A stretch of 64,000 bases of DNA, taken from positions 19,335,149-19,399,148 of the forward strand of contig NC_045146.1 of assembly GCF_008831285.2 (NCBI RefSeq), read 5' to 3'. Position 1 is the stretch's first letter. Each line of letters opens with the position of its first letter. The notes beneath the pieces are model-generated. The model made no database searches and was not told the origin of the DNA. It saw only the letters and a program-made list of their open reading frames with translations. The position numbers were made by a program, and so were the translations under genes. This DNA comes from Nymphaea colorata. Lineage: Eukaryota; Streptophyta; Magnoliopsida; Nymphaeales; Nymphaeaceae. Below are positions 22,645-33,708 of the stretch, piece after piece.

Positions 22645-22752
22645 TTTATCCCATGACAAGCATGATATGACTTCTGCACTAGATGAAAGTGAGGGGCTAT
22701 GGTTCTCAAGTAAAGGAGACCTTGAATTACGACCAGATGAAGACCTGGAACC
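22645..22752 (-). CDS. ATM: ATM exon 17
   Basis: Thirty-six codons, a serine-rich linker GSRSSSGRNSRSPLLENHS then CLSWDK, phase 0. The SWDK|VYWL join matches plant ATM. The donor AAA|GTATGT is strong. The frame stays open for 95 bases beyond it, but that extension is intronic. Confidence 0.92.
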
Positions 22753-22859
22753 CTGCATCATGAATTGATTTTTCAGAATTAGTTTCTCTGTTACTACTGA
22801 AATTATAGTTACTTCTCTCAGAAAGTAAAAATCAGATAAACATTTTGCTTCTGGAGTGC

Positions 22860-23880
22860 AGAGATGAAAACTTAAATTACAGCTTAAGTTTTATTGTTTA
22901 TCCAATTAAAAAAAATGGTGTTGCTCAAACAAAAGAGCAAAACAAGACATCTAGCCTGATCAAATTCAATTTCATTCAACATCTTGACATTAACAAAACT
23001 CATCAAAAGAGACCTGGCATGATAACCCTAGGCTGATAGTAAGTCTCCGATCACTTGTGGGACACTAAATATACCTGATATTTCTTTTTTTGTGAGTAAA
23101 GTTAGTCAATTCTTAGACAAACCGACCAAACTGCATTGGAAAGCTGCTATGATGATTCTTATATATTTGAAGTCTTCTCCAAGAAAAGGGACGGTTATTC
23201 AGAGGAAACCCTTCTCTTAATATAATTGTTTATTCTGATGTCAATTATGCAAGATTCACTAATAATAGAAAATTTTACTATTAGATTTTGTGTATTTGTT
23301 GGGGAAACTTGGTTACATGGATGAACAAAAGGCAAACTTTGGTGCCCAGGTTGAGTGTCAAATTAGAATGCAGAACATGGCCCAAACAACAGCTAAAAGG
23401 ATGCATATTAGCTTACTTACAAGTGCTCAAAATCCAATGGTGAAAATGTGTGACAATAAAGTTGCGACCTATACTACCCAATAACCCGTGTTTCATGAAA
23501 GAACAAAGCAATTTGATGTAGATTTCCACTGTATATAAGACCTGGTGCAATCAGGAATATCACTACATGTCACGTGGCATCTAAAGATAAGTAGCAGATG
23601 TATTCGCCAAGCTTATTGCCAGTTTGGTTTCCACAAGTTATAATATACTGAGCATGATAGATATGATCATGGTCCAGCTTGAAGGAGAATAATGAAAGAA
23701 ACAATCATAAGTTTGAGGGCAGATTAAACATTTGAAAGCTGTCTTAAAATTGTTTCCGTCATTTTTGAAATATGGTGGACTATTTGTAATTTTTCTCACT
23801 AATTCTGGGACTAGGGTTAATAAAAGCAGTCTGTTACTTTCTTCCTCTCTCTCTCTCTCTCTCCACACTTCCCTTCTTCA
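22860..23880 (+). pseudogene. Degenerate copia RNase H and 3' end
   Basis: Scattered matches to copia RNase H appear in shifting frames: TKLHWKAAMMILIYLKSSP, a Met-Ala-Gln-Thr-like block, VKMCDNKVATYTTQ and LSMIDM near 23660. They are followed by a purine-rich tract (23680-23690) and an LTR-like region to about 23880 that ends in a CT repeat. Many stops and indels show it is old. No 5' half was found. Confidence 0.7.
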
Positions 23881-24326
23881 TATTAACTAGTGCAACAAGT
23901 ATTAAGTTGAAATCATTAGAATATGACTTACCTTGTCTTGTATTTTCAATTATTTGTACACTTACTCCTTTAAAACATTAAGCTTTTCCTTTTTCTTACA
24001 CTCAACATGGTTTTAGCTTTTTAACTTTTGGGAACTGCCCTGAAGATCTAGCTAGAAAACAAGATGTAGCCTATATTTTTCTTATCCAGATGTGACTAAG
24101 ACCAACATTTGTATATGCAGCAAGGATCAAATCAACGAGAACAATAAAGCAGGCTTGGATAATGACAAATTTAAGCTAAAATAGTTGTATCAATTAGCAA
24201 AGTGCCACAAGCAGCAGTTCCAAGAAAATAAACACAGTAAAGCCAGAAAATCTAAATGAAAAAACATATATAAGTAAAAAGGAAGCACTGTGATAACAGG
24301 GAAGGAACTTCTAGACAAATAATGAC

Positions 24327-24470
24327 CTTTGTGCTCAGTCTTGTGCTCTGAGGTGAGAATTTTCCTGCTCTTTCCATTACATACAACAAACGAAGCTCAT
24401 TCATTGCATCCAGCATAACTTGAATTGATTTCCTCATGCGATTAGATTCAACAAAGATATGATTTTGGAC
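24327..24470 (-). CDS. ATM: ATM exon 16
   Basis: Forty-eight codons, VQNHIFVESNRMRKSIQVML through STRLSTK, phase 0. It matches plant ATM 'SIQVMLDALNELR'. The acceptor is GTCCAG and the donor AAG|GTCATT. The next upstream exon is 7.0 kb away. Confidence 0.93.
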
Positions 24471-25060
24471 CTGGACATGTCAATTAACAGAAGAATTGTG
24501 TCACTCGACAGTGTCTTGATGCTGGAGAAATTCCACATCACCACTCAATAGTTAATTATTCTTTATGCAGGAACCACAGATAGGAATATGGATGCAGTGA
24601 AAAGGATTTGTAGATACTAGAAGGGTACTACTTGGACTCTTGTGCAGAACAATTTGGTTGTGCAATGACTTGCATGATATTATTTCTTACACAGTTGTAG
24701 ATTAGACAGGTGACCTCCATGGAAGAATCAATTTTGAGCTATTGTATCTTTCTTCAATCAAAAAATCGTTGCTAGATCTGAAGTGATACAAAATCTCATT
24801 CATCATGGTCGAATAAAATATATTGAAATTGATCACTGCTTCATCAGGTAAAACCGTAAAAGGCAAAAAGATTGGATGCCATTGCGTTCATACAAAAAAA
24901 AAACAAGTAGTTGACCTCAGAAAAAGAAGAAAAAAGCACAGGTTTGCATTCTTGAAAGTCATCTACAACTCTAAGATTCGAGAGTGTGCACAATTTAGGG
25001 GAGGCTATTGTATCGATTTTGGGTTTGGATCTAAGAGCAGACTTTTTTTCTACATTCATG

Positions 25061-25265
25061 TATTTCACAAGGGTGCGAGTACAAGCATGAACAGGGTACG
25101 AATGCCAACTCTGAGCATTTTCAAAAACCTTGGTGCGAAGACCGCATGAACAGGGTGCGAATGCCAACTCTGAGCACGTATTTCACAAGGGTGCGAGTAC
25201 AAGCATGAACAGGGTACGAATGCCAACTCTGAGCATTTTCAAAAACCTTGGTGCGAAGACGCAAC
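25061..25265. repeat. Partial tandem duplication of an hAT-like remnant
   Basis: A block starting GTATTTCACAAGGGTGCGAG and ending CTTGGTGCGAAGAC occurs at about 25061-25141 and again at about 25181-25261. A shorter third copy of its second half (GCATGAACAGGGTGCGAATG) lies between them. The motif content (GGTGCGA, GGGTACGA) is that of the hAT-like family's subterminal region. Confidence 0.8.
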
Positions 25266-25729
25266 CACGCACATGGCTAGGCATCCGGTATAAGATTGGA
25301 TTGAGTCCTTGCCGATGGAGTTTGTTGAAGAGTTTTGAAGGCTGGGCAATGGCAATTGGTGGTTCGGTGTAGTTTCAGAGAGTGTTGGAAGTCGACTACA
25401 ATTCCTTGGACCTTGCTGGGCCCAAGTGACGCCAAACCCTATCATACAAGTGAAGCAGCAGTCCCCTTATGAAATTGTTGGAGGGATTGTTCAACCCGAT
25501 GGGTAAGCAGCAGCAAACTGTTGACCTTCCATCACCGCTAGAGATTAGTATGGTAGATCAGTTCCTCAGTGATCAAATGACTGAAGTTAAAGAAACCTTA
25601 CACCTATTTGATGGAGAGGCAGATGGTGATACCAGTAATCAAGAGCACAACAGCCTCTTCTCTGTTGTGAGCCGCAGCACCCTATGTTGACCGACCTTGA
25701 GAAGGAATTCACCAAGGAATAAGTGAACG

Positions 25730-25945
25730 AAAAAAAAGACGGCTTTTTGAAATCAGTATTGAAGAAAAGAAAGAGGCTTGAGAAATCTAATAGAGCAAAA
25801 AAGCATCAGCACCAAGAAAAAAGGAGTGACAGGTTTTAAAACAATCAAAAAAATGAGTTACTGCTTATCAGAGCCAAGCATCCTAAAACCAACAAGATAT
25901 TGCAGTTGCGCCAGATATTTAATGACATTTTTTTAGGAGTAAGAG
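25730..25945 (+). pseudogene. RPL7-like processed pseudogene fragment
   Basis: Two frame-shifted blocks resemble cytosolic ribosomal protein L7. The first is SVLKKRKRLEKSNRAKKHQ, like the L7 N-terminal basic region. The second is RAKHPKTNKILQLRQIFNDI, like the L7 block around HPKTRKILQL. Several stops and a short deletion separate them and no introns interrupt. Probably a decayed retrocopy on the sense strand opposite to ATM. The call rests on remembered family sequence and is moderate. Confidence 0.55.
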
Positions 25946-27292
25946 GGAGGCGTCTTACAGGTTTGAAGGGACTCATCTTCACCAACCACACCCTCCAGGG
26001 CAAAACGATCCACCTGAGGGACGCTAAGGATTACAGTATAAGTATCACTGCTTATAGAAATTCCCTATGGCTATCAGGCATGGATAGGCTTGAAGGACCG
26101 CATGAGTTGATGAATGCTTTGTTAATTGTCGAGAAGCCAACAGAGGACGTTCACACCATGGGGTTTAGAAAGGTCACTTGTCTCCAACCAACTAACCAGC
26201 ATGTTGCAGGCGGCCTAGTGAGTGGGAGTCCTACGGAAGCATCTCTTGATGTTGGCAAGTTAATGGCAAGATTGCATATGAAAACAAGCCAATTCTTTTT
26301 TCTTGGAAGGAGATGAATTTGTGATTGCCCTTCCATTCAGACTATCTATACTCTTGTCTTCAATAGTTTCAAGTAAGTTCAAAAAAAGGGTGGTGGGTTG
26401 ACTATTAGATGAGCAAGAACAAGCAAAGTGGATTGGTGCACTAATCCTTGTAGGCATACAGAGAGCTACAGTAAGATGGCTTGCGATTATAGCAGTACAC
26501 AGGGTTGCCGAGTTAGTACTTCCAGGAAAAACTAGCGGACTCGATCTCATTGAGGGCAGGATTGGAGCAGCAAGCTTGGAGAAGATGGGTAATCCACGGC
26601 TTGTTATAGTCCATCTTACCGTAGCTAGAACTATGGGAGACAAGGTCATTCCAATGGGGCAGAATGAACTCTCGAAAGATGCTACAATTGCCTATCATTT
26701 TTCTAAAACCTGCTTGTTGGTGGACAAAAAGACGTAGCTAGAACTATGGGAGACAAGGTCATTCCAATGGGGCAGAATGAACTCTCTAAAGATGCTACAA
26801 TTGGCTATCATTTTTCTAAAACCTGCTTGTTAGTGGACAAAAAGATGGAGAGACACATTCCTGCTAGTAGTGTTGCATCAATATACCTCAAGCTTTTAGG
26901 GAAGGTTGCACCTGAAGATCTTTGTAGCTGTCACAGTAGCTTGAACAGGGAATTAATAGGCATTGTTGATCCAGCTACTGAAAGGGAGACAGTGGTGTTA
27001 ACTGCAAGATGATCCAGGCAGAATTGGAGAGGGGGAATGTAGGTGACCGAATGGTTACAAGCCTTGTATCTGTCGGAAGGGGAATGAGACTGAAGTCTTT
27101 AATAAATCCGAAAAGAAATGGTGCATTCGCTGTGATAGGATCACATGTTCCAAGGAGAATAAAGCAGATAGAGGCGCATATATCACAATTCAGGCATTTC
27201 CAAAGAGTTAAAGAGGCATCTGCTGACAAGATTGTCATGGAGTCTTCCAAAGAGAAAAGTGAATAGATTGTGTAGCCTTCAGGAATGATGAG
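25946..27292 (+). pseudogene. Unidentified coding-like region, frame-broken
   Basis: Open segments at 25900-26316, 26746-27012 and 27009-27266 change frame. They include MDRLEGPHELMNALLIVEKP, LGKVAPEDLCSCHSSLNREL, IVDPATERETVVLTAR and GSHVPRRIKQIEAHISQF. The composition looks protein-coding, but I do not recognise the family. It could be a decayed retroelement, a retrocopy, or a captured gene fragment. It is cut from possibly related sequence after 28851 by the copia element at 27293-28846. Confidence 0.4.
26624..26845. repeat. Direct tandem duplication, about 111 bp
   Basis: The block starting TAGCTAGAACTATGGGAGAC near 26625 recurs starting near 26736, running through GTGGACAAAAAGA. The copies differ at only a few bases (TCGAAAG/TCTAAAG, TTGCC/TTGGC). 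Confidence 0.85.
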
Positions 27293-27527
27293 TGTTGTTT
27301 AGAGAGGTAGAGAAGAAGGAGAAGAAGAAAACGTGAGGAGGAAAGAGAGTAAGGAGCAGTTTTTAATTGTTTCGGCTGCTCCCTTTCCTTTAAATAATAA
27401 TGATTAGAGTTATGTTTAACCCTTTACATAAAGAGTCCAACAAAACTTTAAAATTCAGAAAACTGCCTAATACTAAAATTCCAAAATACAGAAAACCTCA
27501 AATGCAAAACAGTAAGTTTTCTCAACA
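27293..27527 (-). repeat. 3' LTR of the short copia element
   Basis: 235 bp. It differs from the partner LTR at about four positions that I could count, roughly 98% identity. Confidence 0.93.
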
Positions 27528-27534
27528 CTCCCCC

Positions 27535-28590
27535 TCAAGCTGGAGCATAGATGTCTATCATGCTCAGCTTGTTACAACATTTCATGAAATCAGATATAGG
27601 AAGAGCTTTGGTAAATATATCTGCAGTTTGATCTTCTGAAGCAATATATGTAGTAGAAATAATCCCTACTTGAACCAAGTCTCTAGTGTAATGACAATCA
27701 ACTTCGATATGCTTGGTCTGTTCGTGGAAAACCGGATTATTTGCTATATAAGTGGCCGCTTTATTATCACATTGCATTTTATAGCCAATTCTGTCTATAT
27801 TCCAAGACCTTCTAGCATGGCTCTCACCCAAGTGATTTCAGTGGCAGTTTGGGTCATGGCTCGGTATTCTGACTTTGCACTTGACCGAGCAACAACAGCT
27901 TGCTTTTTACTTCTCCAAGAAACTAAGTTACCACCAACAAAGATACAAAATCCCGTAGTTGACTTTCTGTCATCAATAGAGCCTGCATAATCTGCATCAG
28001 AATAAGCTTCTATCTGAAGTGAAGAACTACTTCTAAATAATAGACCCTTTCCAGGAGAACCTTTTAGAAATTTCAATAATAGCATAGTTGCATCCCAATG
28101 AGCTTTTCTTGACTTATCCATAAACTGACTTAGTTTTCCCACAGCAAAGGATATATCGGGTCTAGTAATCGTTACATACAGTAGCTTTCCAATCAGAGAC
28201 CGATATGATTTGCTATCAACAGGTTCAGATTTATCATCATATAAGTGAATACGAGAATTCATAGGAATAGATGTCGGTTTAGTTCCAGTCATACCTGTCT
28301 CTTGTAGCAAATCAAGAACATATTTTCTTTAGGAAAGGACTAGACCTTCTTTACTTCGTGCTACTTCTATCCCCAAGAAGTAACGTAAAGATCCAAGATC
28401 TTTAGTAACAAAGTGTTGTTGGAGATACTTCTTTGTGTCTTGTATTTCTTGTTCATTGTCACCAGTTAAAATAATGTCATCCACATATATCACCATAACA
28501 ACCATACCTCTTGAGGTCCTTTTTATGAACAATGAATGATCTAAAGGAGATCTATGAAACTCAAACTTGGACACAACATCACACAACTTC
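27535..28590 (-). pseudogene. RT C-terminus and RNase H of the short copia
   Basis: The reading order is FEFHRSPLDHSLFIKRTS, IYVDDIILTGDNEQEI (catalytic YVDD intact), HFVTKDLGSLRYFLGIEVAR, then AYSDADYAGSIDDRKSTTGF and [18 protein letters not shown]. It ends [14 protein letters not shown] at about 28328-28330 and a frame change near 27810 break it. The N-terminal half of RT is missing, so it cannot encode working enzyme. Confidence 0.9.
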
Positions 28591-28611
28591 TGAAACCTGG
28601 CTCTGATACCA

Positions 28612-28846
28612 TGTTGTTTAGAGAGGTAGAGAAGAAGGAGAAGAAGAAAACGTGAGGAGGAAAGAGCGTAAGGAGCAGTTTTTAATTGTTACGGCTGCTC
28701 CCTTTCCTTTAAATAATAATGATTAGGGTTATGTTTAACCCTTTACATAAAGAGTCCAACAAAACTTTAAAATTCAGAAAACTACCTAATACTAAAATTC
28801 CAAAATACAGAAAACCTCAAATGCAAAACAGTAAGTTTTCTCAACA
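28612..28846 (-). repeat. 5' LTR of the short copia element
   Basis: 235 bp. On the minus strand it starts TGTTGAGAAAAC and ends AAACAACA, followed by the primer site. Confidence 0.93.
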
Positions 28847-28851
28847 ATGAG

Positions 28852-29780
28852 AACCTTTCTTAATCTCCTGAGGCACACCTTGTTGATGATCAATTTCCAA
28901 CCAGTCACAGCAAACTCGTCTAACGAGCACTTAGAAGTTGATTTCAAGGTGTCGCCCCAATGGAACTACCTTTTACCAAAGACGTTCTTCTCAGTGCCAG
29001 AAAGGGTAATTACACAATTAGTATTGGAGGAATGGAAGCGGCTGTTAAAGTTGTAGAGGGGGGAAAAGATTTTTCCATATTGCATATTCATTCCAGTGGG
29101 CCGTACCATGATGGACTACCCTGGTCATATGCTTGAGAAGATCTGTAAAACAAACACGGGTTCCAATCTCTACTCACCGTGACCAAAGAGACCTCAACAC
29201 AGACCTATTGAAGGCATTCAATGGAGCAGCACAGGGTTCCTTGCCAGGAAATGGGGCGGGGGAAGCAATTGCGAGATCTAAATCAATGTGTATGGAACCA
29301 CCTCAGACACAAGACATTATCAGGGAGACCAGGGTTCATATTTTGGCCGATGTCTTAGAACAGCCCATGAGAAAACCCCCAGCGACAGGCCCGAATCTGA
29401 TGGGTAGAAGAACCTGCAGTCAACTTGATGGAATCAAAGGTTTTCTAGTTCTGTTTGGGGGCGATGGAGTTGCTGCAGGAGCTTATAAAGAAATTCACCA
29501 AGTTAATCAAGAAATCAATGCACTGTGGAGGCCTGGACTGCATCTCATGGCTCAACGGAAGGCTCTTCTCAATCAGCAACCATTTTCTTTACACCTTGAG
29601 GACAAGGTGTTCTTCAAGGAAGGAGTATTGTTAGGCATCAGGTATAAGATTGGATCGGATCCCCTAGAGAGTGATCCAGTAGTGCTTATATATATATGGT
29701 CCAAGGGCCTGAGTTGGGAATCATCACGAATATTGAGTGTCTGGCCCTCTAGCAGGGGAGAACCGTAATCGGGATTAGGA
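28852..29780 (+). pseudogene. Unidentified coding-like region, possible LTR-element 3' end
   Basis: It includes an unbroken 211-codon frame (29133-29768) and an upstream open segment (28847-29056). The frame ends with HLEDKVFFKEGVLLGIRYK, whose HLEDKV block resembles the C-terminus of some plant Ty3/gypsy polyproteins. A short match, GTATAAGATTGGAT, occurs here (29641) and at 25290 and could mark LTR remnants. I could not identify protease, RT or integrase motifs, so the assignment is weak. Confidence 0.35.
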
Positions 29781-29898
29781 CTGACCGTGTGTGCGTTACT
29801 AGGTTTCTCTTGGAAAGGGACGACCCTTGTTAGCGGTGGCTAACACACCCACCCACCCCCCCACACACACACACATATATATAGAAATAGATAATATT

Positions 29899-30114
29899 CA
29901 TTGTCACAGAAAACGCGTCTTATTTGAAAAAAAACGCGTTTTTTTTAAATACCAAAAAATAAAAAAACGTGAAAAAAACGCGTATTATTCGTGTTTTTTT
30001 GTTAAATGTTCTAAATTTTTCAAAAATGTGCCGAATCCCGAGATATACAACTTTGTCGTATTATACTCAAGAAATTTCTCGCCATATAATACCTGTACAC
30101 GATATATGTGACAA

Positions 30115-30116
<2 letters not shown>
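29899..30116. mobile_element. Small MITE with CATTGTCACA ends
   Basis: Perfect inverted ends, CATTGTCACA and TGTGACAATG, bound 218 bp that carries repeated AAACGCGTTTT/AAACGCG motifs. The flanks are AT-rich (ATAATATT and ATATATAT), so the duplication is unclear. Related sequence is at 50750-51143. Confidence 0.72.

Positions 30117-30166
<50 letters not shown>
30117..30166. repeat. (TA)n microsatellite
   Basis: About 48 bases of alternating A and T adjoining the MITE. A 24-base (CT)n run follows at about 30251-30274. Confidence 0.92.
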
Positions 30167-30249
30167 CCAAGGTACTCTCATTTACTGGTATTTAATCCCT
30201 CAGGCCTCGGATAAGCTTCCAAAACACAAACTAGTTAGATGCATGAAGT

Positions 30250-30283
<34 letters not shown>

Positions 30284-31484
30284 GCGACCTATAGTATAGA
30301 CTATAAAGGGCAGAAGTTTCACTAAAAGACATTTAAGTCTCAAAAAACTGAAACAATAAGATGACTTGAATTCATGCAGAGATTTCCTTTCAAATGATGT
30401 TTACTATTAGAAGATCCATGTACAAAGAGTGAAGACTTTCACATTATTTACAAATAAATGAGCACTAAAGACACTCAAATTTCCAAAAAAGTGATTGAAA
30501 GGATGACTTAAATGTACCTCTAGGTCCCAGCGTACAAAAATTTAAAAAATAATATAAATTATTAACCAAGAAATATCAAATAGACCTTATAATGAGTACG
30601 AGTGCAGGTTCAGGTGTGGCTAAAGCTACGGGTGCAGACAAAATTCAAAATCACAGGTACGCAGATACGGCTGGCCGTATATTTTATATATATATATACA
30701 TTATGTACACAATATAGAAAAATATATTCATTAAGATTACAATCCAATACAATGCATATAATTACATTGTAATGGATTGAATATATAAATTCTATGTTGT
30801 ATATTGAACATATAATTACAGATACAGCAATATATAACAGCATGTATGCAGCAGTCACGAAAGTGGAAAAGAGAACACGGCAGTTGTAATGTGTTGTAGA
30901 ATGGAAGGACTTAAATCATTGGCCAGTGAAAAGTGGGAAAAGAAGCAAGGAAAAAATGACATGAAAGATGGAGATGAGACAATGCAGGGACAAGGTAAAG
31001 CAGAGGAGCAGTTGGCTAAAAAGAAAAGTCAAAGAGGAGACGGTCAGTGAAAAAAGGTACCAAAAAATGGACAAAAGAGGAGTCAATCAGTGCTGACCAT
31101 GTCCAGAAAAGGTCGGATATGACCTTGGGTACGTTGTCAGCACCCGACACCACCAGGGACCGTGTCGGAGGCATGTCCGTACCCACACCCATGTCCAGGC
31201 GAGTCGACACCGACACTTCAGGTGCACAGGCGCACCCATGTATCAGAGAATAGACCCGAAAAACACAAGGTATAATTTTTCCACGACCAAGCCGTGTCAC
31301 ATACTGGCACCCATGGCCTGCCATGTTGACATGGGTGTGGTGCCCTTCCAGGTGTGCCCAAGTGACATCTATATAAAATGCTTATAGTATTATCTCATCT
31401 GTACTACTGTAATTCTCCTAAAAATCTATGGTCTTAGCTCTCCCAACTTATACAATTTGACGGCGCCATTATCCAGAGGCTTAC

Positions 31485-31608
31485 CTGTAAAGAGATCAAC
31501 TCACAAAGATCAGCACTAGAATGTTTTCTTATAGCAAGACTTGCAAGCACGTCAGGAAACAAAAGCTCAGCAACTTCAGCCTTCAACAGCACAACATTTT
31601 GGCACAAT
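31485..31608 (-). CDS. ATM: ATM exon 15
   Basis: 124 bp. One base completes an Arg codon, then LCQNVVLLKAEVAELLFPDV through CELISLQ. It matches plant ATM 'LCQDIV..KAELAELLLP'. The acceptor is TTGCAG and the donor CAG|GTAAGC. Confidence 0.93.
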
Positions 31609-31699
31609 CTGCAATGAGGGCAAACCATCAGGGAAAAGTAATAAAATCAGTAACAAATGAAAATGATAACCAAAAAAACAACAAACAAGTAAAAGTCAC

Positions 31700-31817
31700 C
31701 TCAAAGTTACATCTTTTGTATGATGGATAAGCGAATAGACAAGTGTGCAGACCCATCTTTCGAACGTTTTGCCATTTGTTTGCCAAAGGGAAGATTCATC
31801 CAAAGAAGTTGCTTCTA
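31700..31817 (-). CDS. ATM: ATM exon 14, with tandem acceptor
   Basis: 118 bp, EATSLDESSLWQTNGKTFER through HTKDVTL plus two bases. It matches plant ATM 'W.T.GKTFDMWICPLTY.L'. The acceptor region is TTAGTAG, two AGs three bases apart. The start given uses the first; using the second starts the exon at 31814 and changes one residue, keeping phase. Confidence 0.9.
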
Positions 31818-32122
31818 CTAAGTAAAAGTTTAAAAAGAGAACCTGTTAAAATTTCCTCAAAAGCAAAATGTTTGAAAAGACCCAGAATAATTCTAACATT
31901 GCCAATACAGGCAGTTTTTGTGATCCTTTTTTGATAAACAATTAAGACACACTCACAAACATCTACACCCACACAAGCACAGCACATGCACCACGCACGT
32001 AACAAGCTCACAACTTACACTAACAGATGCAGGAAAGCATTGCCCTGGACCATCGCAGGGGAAACTTAGTTATTCACACATGTTAGAAACCCACCAGCTG
32101 AAGATCATGACCTTTTATTAGG

Positions 32123-32349
32123 AGGCATTTGATGTCTTAGAAATTTGATTCTGGAATCAAAATTCCAGAATCAAATTTCCACCTCAAACTGGAATTGGAA
32201 TGAAAATTCCAGTTTCTAGAATTTTGATTTTGGAATGAGCATATAATTCCAGTATCAAAATTCTTTCTTTGATAATACAATTTCCATTTTTAAAGAATGA
32301 GAATAATGACTCTAGAATTCCACTGATTCCAAGTAAGTCAAACGCCCCC
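32123..32349. mobile_element. Tourist-like (PIF/Harbinger) MITE
   Basis: The ends are GGAGGCATTTGATG and AGTCAAACGCCCCC, inverted with a few mismatches and flanked by TTA on both sides. The 227-bp interior is a long imperfect palindrome of AATTCCAG/CTGGAATT motifs. Confidence 0.78.
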
Positions 32350-32359
32350 TTAGTGAAAC

Positions 32360-32560
32360 CAACTATAAGGATGTTGTCTCCATAACGATCAAGCTCAAAC
32401 TCATCCAAGTGTCTAATGTGGCGGATCTTAACCCACCCTGTAGCCAACTTTGGTTTGAGCCCAAAAAGGCTTTGGAACAAGACAACTGATAGTAGAGCAC
32501 CCTAGTGTAACTCCTCAAGCATCTCATGTGGTGTGTTGCAATCACCCCCTTAAAGAACAT
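32360..32560 (-). other. Unassigned coding-like stretch
   Basis: Minus-strand reading gives PKLATGWVKIRHIRHLDEFE then LDRYGDNILIVGFTKG, which looks protein-like. It has no partner exon or family I recognise and does not fit the ATM reading between exons 13 and 14. Possibly a fragment of an older element or gene. Confidence 0.3.
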
Positions 32561-33224
32561 GCACTGTCATCTTGCATTGGTCTTCAGGTCCAAAAATTAA
32601 ACTCAGTTATCATATCAACTGCAATGATCCAATCCAAAACAGACTCAATTGCTTAATTACAACTCTTAATCAGCCCCATAGCTAGCTTCACTTTGCATTA
32701 TTAAAAAATTTAAAAAAAAAAATCCTACAAACTAGGAGTCTAGGATAACCAGTAGTATAACATATAAGTATATACACCCCTATAGTAGGACATACAAGTA
32801 TATAAACCCCCTAAGAACTTAAAATCTTCAAATCAGGATTATTCTCAAGTCCCTTCCCATGTATGAAGTGTTAGAGTTCATCTACCCTTAAGAAACACAA
32901 GTCTGCATGTAGTAGACCTCAGGTCGAAGCGTTGAACTTGGTCTTGACACCAATTAGAAGAACTAGCCAAATTTAACCAAGTATCACCAACAAATTGCAC
33001 CTACCTCATAGCCTGCTTTAGTTAAAACCTAAAAATGCCACAAACTAACAAGGTTAAAACATCAAGGTTTATAAACTCCTCAAGGAATCCCAATCCCATG
33101 AATAGTTGAATACAGGTCATTAACCTTGTAAGAGGATTTAAGGACACTCCCACACTGATGAGATTGAGATTCTTTGATGGGCACATAAGCCTTTATGCCC
33201 TACTACTGGTTGTATAAATTCTTA

Positions 33225-33708
33225 GGGGCTGTTTGGATGACACGCCCAAAACCAAGTTTTGTTGGTGATTGGATGACATGAAAACTGGGTTTTTTGCGAA
33301 CCCAGTTTTCACAAAACTAAGTTTTGATATGGTGATGAAAAACCTGGACCAACCTCCCCCCCTCCCCCCCTGATTTTTCATCCAAAACTCAGTTTGGTAA
33401 GACAAGATAACATGGTGTAAGGCTGTCCAATTTGTTAAGACTCTAGATAATTCGATTTATATTTGAGAATGCTCTTAATGTTATAGCTATAATATAACTG
33501 TATAAACTTTTTTTTTTCTTACAAGTATCCTCAAAAACTCATTTTTTTGTCATCCAAACACAAGCCAGGTTTTGAAAAGTGAAAACTTGGTTTTTGCCTG
33601 GTCATCCAAACAAGCAAACCAGGTTTAAAAACTCATTTAAAAACCAAATTTTAACAAACCAGGTTGTAGGAAAACCAAGTTTTTGAGAATGTCATCCAAA
33701 CAACCTCT
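33225..33708. mobile_element. Tourist-like (PIF/Harbinger) MITE
   Basis: The left end GGGGCTGTTTGGATGACA and right end TGTCATCCAAACAACCTC are inverted, flanked by TTA. The interior repeats AAACCAAGTTTT and ACTCAGTTTTG-type motifs as nested inverted copies. The ends match the Tourist pattern GGGC..GTTTGGATG. Confidence 0.85.

Larger units (their letters stand above)
27293..28846 (-). mobile_element. Short Ty1/copia deletion derivative (LTR-RT/RNase H-LTR)
   Basis: The two 235-bp LTRs (27293-27527, 28612-28846) are flanked by the 5-bp duplication ATGAG (27288-27292, 28847-28851). A perfect primer-site complement (GGCTCTGATACCA) lies at 28599-28611, and a polypurine-tract complement (CTCCCCCTC) at 27528-27536. 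Only about 1.08 kb of internal DNA remains: the primer site joins directly to reverse transcriptase at the residues before the YVDD box. Gag, protease, integrase and the RT N-terminus are absent. The intact duplication and matched ends suggest it may have moved in this deleted form. Confidence 0.94.
24471..31484 (-). other. Intron 15-16 (7.0 kb) of mixed repeats
   Basis: It holds a duplicated hAT-like remnant (25060-25265), an RPL7-like fragment, unidentified coding-like DNA, a short minus-strand copia element, a MITE and microsatellites. GTACC/GGTGC-rich remnants at 30600-30670 and 31090-31370 resemble the hAT-like family but lack clear ends. Confidence 0.6.

Noticed and set aside
30600-31370. 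A full hAT-like element
   Set aside because: Subterminal motifs look right, but neither clear inverted ends nor an 8-bp duplication could be found.
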